In this document: positions 51,466 through 63,400 of the stretch, one piece after another
Layout: each line of letters begins with the position of its first letter
Position numbering within the stretch: the first letter of the stretch is position 1
Translations under genes and position numbers: made by a program
Source of the DNA: CAZQFV01 sp964613665
GTDB lineage: Bacteria > Chloroflexota > Chloroflexia > DTKN01
DNA length: 64,000 nucleotides
Reading direction: 5' to 3'
Assembly: GCA_964613665.1 (NCBI GenBank)
Contig: CAZTIG010000010.1
Coordinates: forward strand, 1-64,000
The notes under the pieces: model-generated
What the model was told of the DNA's origin: nothing
Databases searched by the model: none
The model's input: the letters and a program-made list of their open reading frames with translations, nothing else

Positions 51466-54400
51466 ATGATCCGGATCGGAAACACCACGCGGGGCCACCC
51501 CTCCCAGGCCCGTCGCGGGAGCAGGAAACGGCGACTGCCGCTGTTCGTCATCCTCTTCCTGGCAATTATCCTGGCTTTCTTCCCTCTGCTGGGCCTCGGT
51601 CCATGGTCCGGTCCCTCTGCCTATGCCGCCGGCTACGACCTGGTGGTGGGTTCGCCCCCGATCCAGGCGCTGCGAGTGGCGGGCAACAGCGCCGCCTGTA
51701 CCGCGTCGGGAAGCGGGGAAGGGTGGGGCATAGACGCCGTCGGCGACCCCCCGGCGCAGTTCTACTACGTGACGCTGCCCGAGACCGACGCACTGACGGC
51801 ACTCGACACCATCAACACTGCCGCCAACGCGCCCATGTACACCTACTTCTCCATCGCCATCGGCGTCGACGGCTCGTACATCTACTATGACCAGTGGGAA
51901 GATGGCTACGACGCCGACATTGCCAACCCTGGCGGCAACGTGTACAATGCCAGCACCAACCCCGATGGCACACAGATCTGGGGCGACGGCGTGGCCGCGA
52001 ACGGCTGCGCGCCCAACATCGAAGGCGTGCCCTTTACCTGCAACGACGCCAACGATGTCCTCGACGCCGGCGACGTCGTCATCCCCTATAACCTGATAAG
52101 CCTCCCTCGCGGAACGGCGCAAATCTACGCGCTCGACCAGTTCGCCACCGTCGCCTACAACAACAACGACGGGAACATCAACTGGAACGGCGACTGGGTC
52201 GATCTGGACACAGTTGTGGCGAACTACCGCGACGAGTTCGCCAGCCAGGCGTACAACAACTCGAGCGGCAGCCTTGACTGGTCGGGGTCGTCCTGGACCG
52301 AGGAGAACGACGACGGCAGCGCGTCGGCGGGCACGATCTACATCAACACCTCCGAAGATGAACTGCGATTCCGGGAGAACTCGGCCACGAACGACGCCAT
52401 CCGGCGCATCGCCAACCTGAGCGGCTACACCGGCGCGACGCTGCGTTTCACACTCGACGGCAACAACATCGACGCTTCGCCTGATGACGATATCAGGGTC
52501 CAGATCTCCGGCGACGGGGGCGCTACCTGGATCGACCTGGCCACCTACTCCTCCGCCAACGACCCGGGTGGCGGCACGGTCAGCTTCGACATCTCGGGCT
52601 ACCTTGCATCCAATACCACGGTCCGCTTCATCATGGTCGGTACCCTGGAGACCGGCAGTGGAGACGGCGAGCGCTGGGACATTGACAACGTTGACATCAG
52701 CACGCAGTCGATGGGCCCCTCGGGCCCGGCATCCGGCACCGTCCTCGTGACCGGCAACGCCCTGCGCTTTGCAGCCACTGCCGCCGGTGACCGGATCGAT
52801 CGCGGTGTGGACCTTTCCTCCGCGGACGACTGCACCACCCTCCGTTTCACGCTCGGCCAGAACGGGATCGACGCCAATGAAGACCGCCTTGCGGTACAGA
52901 TCTCTTCGGATGGGGTCAGCTATACCACCCTGAAGACGATCACCGTCGCAGACGATGCCAGCGTCCACAGCTACGCGATCCCGTCAGCCTTCCGCACGGC
53001 CGACTTCCGCGTGCGGTTCCTATCGGTGGATGCGCTCGAGAGCGGAGAATACTGGACACTCGATGACGTCCAGGTCGGCTGGAACTGCACCTACCCGGTC
53101 CTCTTTGACGCCCGCGACAAGGTCGGCGCCAGCCGGCCGATCGCCATGAGCCGCGCCGTCTGGGCCACCGGGTCCGGCACCCTCAACGCCTTTGCCCACG
53201 AGATGTACCCCACCAACGAGTGGGGGACGGCCTACGAGTCGCCGGTGGGCACCAACACCGGAGCCGCAGGCGACCCGAGCCGGTACCAGTTCGAGTACAG
53301 TGCGCTGTCGATCATGGCCGCCTACGACTGGACCCCCGTCCAGATCGACGCGGACGCGGACGGCACCTACGAGACCAGCGTGACCCTCCACGAAGGCGAC
53401 ACTTACCTCGTCACGGGCATTCTCCAAGGCGCCCGCGTGCAGTCCACCGTCTCGTACAAACCGATCCAGGTCGTGCTGCTGACCGGCGACATCAACGACA
53501 GCTACGAGTCCCGCGACATGGGCCTGCTGCCGGTCAGCCTCTGGGGCAGCAGCTACTGGAGCCCGGTCGGCGTGATGTGGAACGCCAACCCCACCCGCCT
53601 CTACCTGTACAACCTGAGCACCAACGGCAGCATCTACATCACCTGCGAGCGCTACGGCGTGGCCAACGTCACGCTGGGGCCGGTGGCCGCGCGCGGCGTG
53701 GTGACCGTGGACCTGGGTGCCAACCAGGGCGCGCGCTGCTACGCCTCGGACAGCGGGGGCAACCCGACCAGCGACCTGATCTTCGGCGTCGGAACGATCG
53801 ATACCGGGGCCGGCGACAGCGGCGGCGACGACGGGTCGAGATCCGACTGGAGCGTCACCCTCTACCCCGACGAATTCCTCACCACGGAGGGACTGGTGGG
53901 GCTAGGGCTGGGCAAGGATCCCACCGACACCAGCTCGACCGAGAACGGCAGCCCGCTGTGGGTGACGGCCGCCTGCGACTCGGGCAGCACCTACGTCTAC
54001 GTGGACTGGAACAACGACGGCGTGCCGGATGGGGTTGACACAGACGGCGACGATGTGGCCGAGGCCGGAACGGAGAACGGCATCCTGGTCAACCGCCTGC
54101 AGTCGGTGCGCCTCTTCGAGCCCCCGGCAGACGAGGAGGAGTACGACCAGAGCGGCGCGCGGGTCTGGAGCCGCACGGCCTCGGGCGTGGGCTACGGCGG
54201 CACAGAAGGCTGCCCCCTGGCCGTGGCCTGGGGCCAGGATCCCAACAACGCCACCGCCGGGGCGCCGGGCCTGGACGTGGGCACCTCGGTCCCGCCGCTG
54301 CGCCTGCTGGAGGGCACCAAGGTCTATGGCTACACCGACACCAACGGCGATGGCATGCTCAGCCCTGGTGACACCGTCACGTGGGAGATCATGACCAGGA

Positions 54401-55710
54401 ACGCCAGGACGGCCACGGTGTACAATGTCCACATCTACGACACGATCCCGCTCAACACGACCTACATCGCCGGCAGCACGGAGTGGAGCCGGGACCAAAT
54501 CAACTGGACTACGCTTCCAGACGATGGCGTCGGCGACGGCTTCCGGCTGGACGACACCTCGGACCCGCCCCCTGACGGCGTCCTGATTGACGACGGCATA
54601 CTGGATCAGGACGAGGCTTTCTACGTCCGTTTTGACGTCACCCTGAACGAGGGCCCGTACGACGAGATTTTCAACTGCGACCTGACCTATACCGACGCCG
54701 GCGAAGTGGCGCGGTGCGCCGTCGCCGCCGTGGCCTCGCGCGACTGGGGCGACCTGCCCGACACCTATGGCACGACACGCCTGGCGAACGGCCCCAACCA
54801 CTCTCGCTCCGCCCTGCGATTGGGACCGTGGTTCGACATCGAGATGGAGGGCCAGCCCAACGCCAGCGCCGCCGGCGATGACGATACCGAAACCACCCTT
54901 CCCCATGAGAATGACGAGGACGGCATCGCCAACGCCGCGACCGCGCAACAATGGTCCGCAGGTAACGGCGCCTTCTGGGTCCAGGTCACGGGCGGCAACG
55001 GCTGTCTGAACGCCTGGATGGACTTTACGGACGACGCCGGGCAGTATCCCGTCGATCCCACCTACGGATACTATGCCGACGGCAACTTTACCAAGAGCGA
55101 CGGCAGCTATGACAGCGTAGACGACGGGGGCGGTGGACTGCTGGCGATCTACTCCGAGCACATCATCCAGAACCAACTGCTGTCCCCGGGCACGACCAAC
55201 GTCCCCGTCGCAGTGCCGCCCAACCTGAACCGCGCGGCGACAACCACCTTCTACTGCCGCTTCCGCCTCAGCCCGCCCGACGTCAATGGCCAGTGCACAG
55301 CCCCCATCGCTCCCACCGGCTATGTGGAGGGCGGCGAGGTGGAGGACTATCTCTTCGACCTGCCGCACCCCACCGCCGTCAAGCTGCTCTCCTTCACGGC
55401 CACGGGCCAGCCCGGCCGCGTCGTGGTGGCCTGGGAGACGGCCACGGAGATCGACAACCTGGGTTTCAACCTCTACCGCCGCCAGGCCGGCACCACCGAC
55501 TACGCCCAGCTCAACGGCAGCCTCATCCCCTCGCCGGCCCCCGGGCAGGCGCAGGGGGCCAGCTACACCTTCGTGGACGCGGGGGTGACGGCCGGCCAGA
55601 CCTACGAGTACCTCCTGGAGGACGTGGACATGGATGGCACGCGCACCTCGCACGGGCCGGCCGTGGCCACGGTGCCTTTCGCCATCTTCCTGCCGCTGGT
55701 GAGCAGGTAG
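51466..55710 (+). CDS. Large secreted surface protein with GEVED domain and FLPLV C-terminal module
   Basis: 1414 residues. A long signal sequence (charged 1-22, then LPLFVILFLAIILAFFPLLG, likely cleavage after SAYA). The N-terminal region (55-250) is Asn/Asp/Tyr-rich. Two jelly-roll-like repeats follow (about 255-420 and 430-540; LRFTLDGNNIDASPDDDIRVQ and LRFTLGQNGIDANEDRLAVQ). Then come a large middle region, a DUF11-like domain (about 955-1085, DTVTWEIMTRNARTATVYNVH) and a GEVED domain (about 1090-1300, DWGDLPDTYGTT to GGEVEDYLFDLP). The C-terminal 112 residues end AIFLPLVSR. AAGGAGGT precedes ATG 51466. No LPxTG. Repeat-built architecture suggests adhesion or envelope structure, which is inference. 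Confidence 0.82.
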   Translation: MIRIGNTTRGHPSQARRGSRKRRLPLFVILFLAIILAFFPLLGLGPWSGPSAYAAGYDLVVGSPPIQALRVAGNSAACTASGSGEGWGIDAVGDPPAQFYYVTLPETDALTALDTINTAANAPMYTYFSIAIGVDGSYIYYDQWEDGYDADIANPGGNVYNASTNPDGTQIWGDGVAANGCAPNIEGVPFTCNDANDVLDAGDVVIPYNLISLPRGTAQIYALDQFATVAYNNNDGNINWNGDWVDLDTVVANYRDEFASQAYNNSSGSLDWSGSSWTEENDDGSASAGTIYINTSEDELRFRENSATNDAIRRIANLSGYTGATLRFTLDGNNIDASPDDDIRVQISGDGGATWIDLATYSSANDPGGGTVSFDISGYLASNTTVRFIMVGTLETGSGDGERWDIDNVDISTQSMGPSGPASGTVLVTGNALRFAATAAGDRIDRGVDLSSADDCTTLRFTLGQNGIDANEDRLAVQISSDGVSYTTLKTITVADDASVHSYAIPSAFRTADFRVRFLSVDALESGEYWTLDDVQVGWNCTYPVLFDARDKVGASRPIAMSRAVWATGSGTLNAFAHEMYPTNEWGTAYESPVGTNTGAAGDPSRYQFEYSALSIMAAYDWTPVQIDADADGTYETSVTLHEGDTYLVTGILQGARVQSTVSYKPIQVVLLTGDINDSYESRDMGLLPVSLWGSSYWSPVGVMWNANPTRLYLYNLSTNGSIYITCERYGVANVTLGPVAARGVVTVDLGANQGARCYASDSGGNPTSDLIFGVGTIDTGAGDSGGDDGSRSDWSVTLYPDEFLTTEGLVGLGLGKDPTDTSSTENGSPLWVTAACDSGSTYVYVDWNNDGVPDGVDTDGDDVAEAGTENGILVNRLQSVRLFEPPADEEEYDQSGARVWSRTASGVGYGGTEGCPLAVAWGQDPNNATAGAPGLDVGTSVPPLRLLEGTKVYGYTDTNGDGMLSPGDTVTWEIMTRNARTATVYNVHIYDTIPLNTTYIAGSTEWSRDQINWTTLPDDGVGDGFRLDDTSDPPPDGVLIDDGILDQDEAFYVRFDVTLNEGPYDEIFNCDLTYTDAGEVARCAVAAVASRDWGDLPDTYGTTRLANGPNHSRSALRLGPWFDIEMEGQPNASAAGDDDTETTLPHENDEDGIANAATAQQWSAGNGAFWVQVTGGNGCLNAWMDFTDDAGQYPVDPTYGYYADGNFTKSDGSYDSVDDGGGGLLAIYSEHIIQNQLLSPGTTNVPVAVPPNLNRAATTTFYCRFRLSPPDVNGQCTAPIAPTGYVEGGEVEDYLFDLPHPTAVKLLSFTATGQPGRVVVAWETATEIDNLGFNLYRRQAGTTDYAQLNGSLIPSPAPGQAQGASYTFVDAGVTAGQTYEYLLEDVDMDGTRTSHGPAVATVPFAIFLPLVSR

Positions 55711-55744
55711 CGGTGCTCCAGCGGACTTGTGCGGCGCACGAAGC

Positions 55745-55769
55745 AGGGGCGGGTCCCGAACCCGCCCCT
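55745..55769. repeat. GGGGCGGGT palindrome, copy 2, overlapping the trmFO stop
   Basis: AGGGGCGGGT (55745-55754), loop CCCGA, ACCCGCCCCT (55760-55769): perfect 10-base-pair stem between convergent genes. The trmFO stop codon (55770-55768) is partly inside the right arm. Confidence 0.65.
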
Positions 55770-57105
55770 ACCCGTATCCGGAGGCAGCCGGGTCTCCCGC
55801 AGCAGTAGGTCCGTCCAAGAACGCCTGCAGATCCCGCAGCGCCCGCCCGGCATAGGCCCGGCAGCGCTCCCGCTTGCCCCGCGCCGGCCGCTCCAGCTCC
55901 GGCAGCAGCCCGAAGTTGGCCTTGATCGGCTGGAACGCGCCCTCGCGCGGGGTGGTGATGTAGCGGACGATCGCCCCCAGCATGGTCGTCGGCGGCAGCA
56001 CCCACGGCGGCTCGCCGCGCAGCAGCCGGGCGGCGTTGATGCCCGCCAGCAGCCCCGTGCCGATCGAGCCGACATAGCCCTCGCTGCCGGTGATCTGGCC
56101 GGCGAAGAAGAGGTCGGCGCGGGACACGCTCTGCATGGTGGGGCGCAGGAGGGAGGGGCTGTGCAAAAAGGTGTTGCGGTGCATCTGGCCGAAGCGCACG
56201 AACTCGGCATGCTCCAGGCCGGGGATGAGGCGGAAGACGCGCTCCTGCTCGCCCCACCGCAGGTTGGTCTGGAAGCCGACCAGGTTGTAGAGCCGGCCGG
56301 CCAGGTCGTCCTGGCGCAGCTGCACCACGGCGTGGGGCCGCTCGCCCGTGCGCGGGTCGCGCAGCCCCACCGGGCGCAGCGGGCCGTAGGCCAGCGCCTG
56401 GCGCCCGCGCCGGGCAATCTCCTCCACCGGCAGGCAGGCCTCGAAGAAGCGCGGCTCGAAATCGCGGCGGGGCGCTTCCTCGGCCGCCAGGAGGGCATCG
56501 ACAAAGCGCTCGTACTCGGCCTCGCTCATGGGGCAGTTGAGGTAGTCGTCCCCGCCGCGCCCGTAGCGCGAGGCGCGGAAGGCCACGTCCATGTCGATCG
56601 ACTCGGCGCTGACGATGGGGGCCATGGCGTCGAAGAAGAAGAGGTGCTCCTGGCCGCTGAAGCGGGCCAGAGCCTCGGCCAGTGGAGGCGAGGTCAGCGG
56701 GCCGGTGGCGATGACCGCCGGCTCCGCGGGCAGCTCCGTCACCTCGTCGGTGAAGCGGGTGATGCGCGGATGGCCCTTGAGCTGCTCGCTGACGCGCTCG
56801 GAGAAGGCCTCGCGGCCCACGGCCAGGGCGGCGCCGGCCGGCAGAGCCGTGGCGTCGGCGCAGGCGATCAGCAGCGAGCCGAGGCGGCGCAGCTCCTCCT
56901 TCAGCAGGCCCAGGGCCCTGTCGGCGGCCCGGGCCCCCAGCGAGTTGCTGCAGACCAGTTCCGCCAGGCGAGCGCTGCGGTGGGCCGGGGTCATCACCAG
57001 CGGGCGCATCTCGTACAGGAGCACGTCCAGGCCGCGCTGGGCCGCCTGCCAGGCGGCCTCGCTGCCGGCCAGGCCTCCGCCGACGATCACCACGCGCTTG
57101 CCCAT
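55768..57105 (-). CDS. trmFO: tRNA uracil-54 C5-methyltransferase, folate/FAD-dependent
   Basis: 445 residues, normal for TrmFO, which makes ribothymidine 54 in tRNA using methylene-tetrahydrofolate and FADH2. The FAD loop VVIVGGGLAGSEAAW, the conserved Cys in ELVCSNSLG and the C-terminal FAD-binding GQITGSEGYVGSIGTGLLAG are intact, as is DYLNCPM. GGGAGG lies 6 bases before ATG 57105. A TATAAT promoter lies upstream. Its stop overlaps a palindrome. Confidence 0.95.
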   Translation of the reverse strand: MGKRVVIVGGGLAGSEAAWQAAQRGLDVLLYEMRPLVMTPAHRSARLAELVCSNSLGARAADRALGLLKEELRRLGSLLIACADATALPAGAALAVGREAFSERVSEQLKGHPRITRFTDEVTELPAEPAVIATGPLTSPPLAEALARFSGQEHLFFFDAMAPIVSAESIDMDVAFRASRYGRGGDDYLNCPMSEAEYERFVDALLAAEEAPRRDFEPRFFEACLPVEEIARRGRQALAYGPLRPVGLRDPRTGERPHAVVQLRQDDLAGRLYNLVGFQTNLRWGEQERVFRLIPGLEHAEFVRFGQMHRNTFLHSPSLLRPTMQSVSRADLFFAGQITGSEGYVGSIGTGLLAGINAARLLRGEPPWVLPPTTMLGAIVRYITTPREGAFQPIKANFGLLPELERPARGKRERCRAYAGRALRDLQAFLDGPTAAGDPAASGYG

Positions 57106-57192
57106 GCCTGCCTCCCACGATTCTGGCACTCACAAGAGACGCCGCGGGAGAGCCCCGCTCACGCCCGTCCGCTGCGACGAGTCCGCATGGCG

Positions 57193-57221
57193 ATTATAGC
57201 AGAGCGGGGCGATTTTGTCGC
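57193..57221 (-). promoter_or_regulatory. Promoter GCGACA-17-TATAAT of trmFO
   Basis: On the minus strand GCGACA (57221-57216), 17-base spacer, TATAAT (57198-57193), about 88 bases before the start codon. Confidence 0.55.
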
Positions 57222-57463
57222 GCCGCCTGGAGCCAACGCGCCGTGCTGCAGGTCTACCTGCTGGCGTGCCGGAGAGTCGGCCTGGCGATCAAGTGCGGCG
57301 AAAAAAAACAGTACTGCGGTACTATAGACAAGCTCGCCGGTCGCGCGTATCATGCATCATGGAGGGGGATATCATCTCCGGCCAATCCCTGCTGTGTGCT
57401 GCGGTGCCGGCGACAGACAGCCCACCGCGGCCGCTTTGCGGCCTGTCGAAAAGGAGGAACACC
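57222..57463 (+). other. Upstream region of the giant surface-protein gene
   Basis: No gene. It contains an A tract (57301-57308), a TACTATAGAC segment near 57320 that could be a -10 (TATAGA), and GGCCGC-TTT-GCGGCC, a perfect small hairpin ending about 12 bases before the AAGGAGG ribosome site. I looked for a cyclic-di-GMP riboswitch core and did not find it. Confidence 0.4.
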
Positions 57464-60400
57464 ATGCGCAAGTCCAGCTTGACCTTGCCCCGGCACCGCG
57501 CTGCCGCGGTGCCGGCGCGCCTGCTCATCCCCATCATCCTGCTCGCCCTGCTCATTTTCCCTGCGCTTCATGATACGCCCATGGCCAACGCCGCGGACGG
57601 CGATCTCCGTGTGGAGATCCTGGCCGGCTACAACCTGGTGGTGGACTCGAACGCCGGATCGCCCTCGACCTACGCTCCGTCGGCGGCCACCGTCATCGGC
57701 CGCTTCTGCAACGACAGCGGCAGTGCGCTGACCAACGTCTGGGGTTATGTCGGCAACTACACCAACACCACCACCTTCGCCGCCGGCGTCTACCCGGCGC
57801 GGGACAGCGCCACCTTCCCCGTCGGCCACCCGCTGCGGAACACCGGCGTCTACTACTTCACGCACATGGGCGGTGGCATCGGCCTCAACGACGCCCGGCG
57901 CTTCATCGGCACCATACCGGCGGGGCAGTGCCGGGTGCAATATTGGCACTTCTCCTACCCCCAGTGCTCCGAGTCCGATCGCACGCCTCCCTGCTCGGGA
58001 TTGCCGGTGTGGGGCGACTCGATCAAGCCCGAGGACGACCTCTGGCTGCAGTTCGACGTCTGGGGTACCTCCGACCAGGATATCGACGACGCCACCTGGA
58101 CCATGACCATGCGCAATGAGATCTCGGCCATGGCCAACAAGATCAAGCCCAACCCGGACGGCGACTGGTTCAATACCAAGGGCGACATCATCGAGCCGGG
58201 CGGGTTGATCACCTCCAACGGCATCCTCTACGAGCTGGGCGTCATCAACCAGGGCTTTGACAACGACGGCGACTATGTGCCCGACTATAACGCCTGGCTG
58301 CAGCCCGTCGGCGACGCCTCCTACGATCCCTCCTGCTTCCGCATCGTCCGCGTCAGCAGCGTGCTGACGGTGACGCGCTCCGGTGGCAACCCCGACATGG
58401 TCATCCACACCAGCGACCTGGCTCCAGACCCGGTCTATGGGGGGCCGCTCTACTTCACCCACCTGCCGCCGGACAACACCGGAACGCGCGGGGAGGTCTT
58501 TTACACCTTCCAGGCCATGGTCGGCCCGTGCTCCACCTCCGTCTCACCGTACCAGGAAGTGGCCTCGGGGTATGACAATGAAAAGTTCAACGCCGACTAT
58601 GGCGTCTACATCCCGCCGCTGGGCAGCACCGCGCCCATGGTGACGCTGGACAAGACCTCGAACCCCACCGTGGTCGCCATGGGCGGAACGACCACCTACC
58701 GCATCCCCTTTGCCAACCTGGGGACCAGCGCGGCCGGCCTCGGCCTGAGCACCGGCGGAACGACTCCGGTGGTCATCAGCGACACCATCCCCGCCGGGAT
58801 GCGCTACAGCGACTCGGACTATGTCCTCGACTTCTCCCCCAACACCGGGGTCACGATCCGCTCCTCCACGGACAGCGGCGCGACCTGGCAGGCCGGCCTC
58901 CCACCGGCCGGCAGCCAGAGCACGTCCCCGAACCAGATGGTGATCATCCAGTGGTGGCTGAACGACTCGCTTCCCCCCGACCCCACTCCCAATCCGCCGC
59001 TGGACTATGACAACTACGTGGTGCTGACCGCCACGGTCCCGGCGAGCTACGCCGGCCCCTCCTTCATCGACAACTGCGCCGACGCCCGCTTCGGCACGGG
59101 GGTGCCCTTCGCCGAGGCCTGCGCGCCGATCATGGTCCAGGGCAACAACAGGGTCGGCGACTGGGTCTGGAGGGACGAGAACACCAACGCCGTGCAGGAC
59201 GACGGCACCACCGGCATCAACGCCATCGCCGTGTCGCTCTACTGGGACCGCAACGGCGACGGCGCGCTGGATGCCAACGATGTCCTCCTGCAGACGATGG
59301 ACACCTACGCCTACCTGGGCACGAACGGGTACTACACCTTTACCGACCTGCCCGACGCCAACTACCTGGTGGTGGTGGACAGCGGGGATTCGAATCTGCC
59401 GGTCGGCTATGGGCTGACCACGCCCAGGGTGCGCGCCGTGGCGCTGGACCCCGGCGGTGGGACCACGCAGCCCGTCGTCAACCGCGACGCCGACTTTGGC
59501 TTTGGGCCCTCGTTGAAACTCCAAAAGACGTTGACCTCGGAGAACCCGGCCTATGAGGGCGACCTGGTGACGTATCGCATCGCCCTGAGCAACAACCTGC
59601 CCGGCGACGGCACGGGGGAGCCAGCTTCCTGCACCTACATGGTCTATGCCCAGCACAACCACCCGTATGCTGGGACCGATGTCCCCAAATCCGACAACAA
59701 CGTCTGGCAGAACGAGCCCTATGCGCTGTATGCCCCGGACAGCCAGTATGCCACGCTGGCCCTGAATTCCAACGATGACGATATGGGACTCGGTGCCTTT
59801 GACACGGCTTCGCAGGCCGGCAACATCACCAAGGTGGAGCTCGTCGCCTATGCTCGGGAGATCGTGGAGTTCAAGGGCGGACAGCAGAAGGACACGCTGT
59901 ACATGGAGCCCTGGTACTACAACGCCGCCCTTACTGGACAAACGTACGACTCGACCTATTTCACACGGACAGCCCCCGCCGAATACGTCATCGTCCGCGA
60001 CATCACCTCCCTGCGCACCTGGGACTGGCCCGATTTCAGCGCCGACCGGACGGAGCTGCTGGTCCAGGGGCGGAAAGGAAACCAGTCCCCCTATGGCCAG
60101 GTGGGCATCGACGCCGTGGCCTATCGCATCACCACCGACCAGCAGTGCGGCGAGGTCGATGGCACGATCGACCCCCTGCCCCTGACCGACACCTTCGACC
60201 CAACCAAGCTGCAGTTCCTCTCGGCCACCCCGCCCGAGACCAGCGTGGCCGGCGGGACGGTCAGTTGGGACAACCTGGGCCCGCTCTACCCCGGGCAGAC
60301 CAAGTACGTGTACCTCACCTTCGAGGCCCTGCCCATCGCCGGCAACACCCCCATCAGCCACCAGAACTGCGGCGACGTCACCGACGCCTACTTCGTGAAC

Positions 60401-63400
60401 GGCCGGCCGGTCAACGACGCCTCCTCCTGCGTCACCCACGACATCAACCCGACGGCCAAGATCGGCGACTTTGTCTGGCACGACCTGGACAATGACGGCG
60501 TGCAGGACGGCGGTGAGCCGGGCATCCCCAACGTGCGGGTTTACCTGTGCGCGGGGGCTGTCGCTACCTGCAACTCGTCCAACGCCATCCAGACGACCTG
60601 GACCGACGCCAGCGGCCTGTACTACTTTGAGGGGGCCCGGAACCAGCAGTACACCGTTGCCGTGGATACCACAACGCTGCCGCCCGGCTGGACCCGCACC
60701 TACGACGCCGACGGCACCGGTACGCCGGACCGCAGCGTCCTCACCATCGCCAACGCTGCCGACAACCTTCTCCAGGACTTTGGCTATCGCTTCCCCCCCG
60801 CCCTCTACGGCAACGTCTGGGAGGACGCCGACGGCGACTCGAACAAGGAGACCGGCGACACCGGCATCCCGGGCGTGACGGTGTACCTGTGCACATCCAC
60901 CCCATGCACAAGCGCCAACGCCGTCCAGACGACGACGACGGACGCCAACGGCAACTACCTCTTTGGCAACCTGAGCTCGGGGACGACCTACTACGTTGGC
61001 ATTGCCAACACCCTGACACCGCTGGGCAGCGACTGGGTCAACACGCGTGACCCCGAGGGCGCGCCGGGCGACCACCAGTTCGCGGGCGTCACGGTCGTGA
61101 CCGGGCTCTACGGCTCCTACGACTTTGGCTACTACCGCGGCGGCACCTACCGGCTAGGCGACACTGTCTACACGGATTGGGATGGTGACGCCACGCAGGA
61201 CGCTGGCGAGGAAGGCATCCCCAATATCACCGTCTCGCTCTATGAGGACGATGATGGCGATGGGGTGATCGATCCCGAGGACGGGTTGGTCGCAGTAACG
61301 GTGACCAACTCCACCGGCAACTATTACTTCCCCAACCGTGGGGTCGGCAGCTACATCGTCGTCGTGGACAAGGACGACGCCGACTTCCCGGCGGGCTACC
61401 GCCAGACCCAGGACCCCGACCAGGATGGCATCGTCTGCACGGCCTGCGACAACCGCGGCCGGGCCACGCTGGGTCCGAACGACCTGACCGTTGACTTTGG
61501 CTACCAGCCCTACGGCTCGGCATCGATCGGCGACTTCATCTGGCGCGACCTGGACCACGACGGCGTCCAGGACGGCGGCAGCGAGACCGGCATCGCCAGC
61601 ATCACCGTCAACCTCTACGAGGACAGCAACGGCAACGGCGTCATCGACGCCGGCGACGCCCTGGTGGCGACCACCTCCACCGATGCCAACGGCAACTACC
61701 TCTTCGACGGGCTGCACGCCGGCCGCTACCTGGTGGACGTGGACACCACCGACCCACAGTTGCCCACAGACGGCTACGGGAACCGCTACGTCCTCAGCAC
61801 GGATAACGACCCGCACCCGGTCACCCTGGCCACCGGCCAGGACTACCGCGACGCCGACTTCGGCTTCACCCCCGGCGGCCTGATCGGCGACTATATCTGG
61901 CAGGACAGCGACGGCGACGGCATCCAGGACGAGGGCGAGCCGGGCATCGCCGGCGTCACCGTGAACCTCTACGCCTGGAACGACGACGGCGACGGCGTCT
62001 ACGAGGCCGGCGAGCTGGGCAGCCTCATCGCCAGCGACACCACCGGCGCCGACGGCATCTACGAGTTCACCAGCCGGCCGGCCGGCCTCTATGTGGTGCG
62101 GGTCGATACCACGACCCTGCCCAGTGGCTTCACCCAGACCGGCGATCCCGACCTGACCAGCCCGTGCAGCGGCGGCTCCTGCGACTCCCTCTCCGCTCTC
62201 TACCTAGCCCCCGGGCAGGTGGACCGCCTGCGCGACTTTGGCTACCAGGCGCCGGTCAACCTGGGCGACTATGTCTGGATCGACGCCGACCGCGACGGCG
62301 TCCAGGACGCGGGCGAGGCCGGCATCGGCGGCGTGGTCATCACCCTGACGCTGCAGGGCGGCACCGTGCTGACCACCACCACCGACAGCGACGGCTACTA
62401 CTCCTTCGGCAATGTGCCCAACGGCACCCACGTCGTGAGCGTCCGAGCGAGCTCGCTCCCGGTCGGAGTGACGTTGCCGACCTGGGACTATGACGGCACC
62501 GGTACGCCGCACCAGGCCACGGTGACCATCAGCGGAGCCAGCAACTGGAACATCGACTTTGGCTACGACTACAATGGCCCCAACAGCGTCAGCGGCACCG
62601 TCTTCCACGACGACGATAACGACGCCATCCAGGACTCTGGCGAGACGTGGACCTACGCTGACGTGACCATCTACCTGTGGCACTGCGGCGCCGACAAGGT
62701 GTGCGGCACCGCCGACGACCGCTACATCGGCGCGCAGCAGACCAACAGCAGCGGCGACTACTCCTTCACCAACCTGCCCGATGGCCGCTACGTCGTCTCG
62801 GTCAACCCAGACGCGCCCAAGCTCCTGGGCACCGATCCGACCGTGACCACCTCGCCGACGACCTACCGCGAGGTCAACCTCGACCAGGATGGCGGGACCA
62901 GCAACCCGGTGAGCGTGACCGACCAGGACTTTGGCTTCCTCTCGCGGGTGGACCTGGGCGACCTGCCGGACAGCTACGGCACGACGCTGGCCAACGACGG
63001 CGCCCGCCACGTGCCCAGCACCCTGTACCTGGGCAACCTCGTGGACACGGACCCTGACGGTCAGGAGACCGTCCCCGCCGACGGCGACGACAGCGACGGC
63101 ACCGACGACGAGGACGGCGTGAAGCTGGATACGCGCGTGGACTGGTCCCCAGGCAGCGATGTCACCCTCACCGTGACTGCCACCGGGAGCAGCGGCTACC
63201 TGGTGGGCTTCTTCGACTGGAACGAGGACGGCGACTTCAGCGACCCCGGCGAGACGGTGGCCTTTGGCGCGCTCTCCGCGGGCAGCCACGAGCTGGTCAC
63301 AACCGTCCCCACCGGGGCCACGTTGAGCCAGTACGCCAACGCCCGCTTCCGCCTGTACAACGGCGAGCCCGAGGTCATCAGCCCCAAGGGGCTGGCCCCG

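Noticed and set aside
57320..57463. Cyclic-di-GMP riboswitch before the giant surface protein
   Set aside because: The position is attractive, but the conserved GEMM core is absent; only a small GGCCGC/GCGGCC hairpin is seen.
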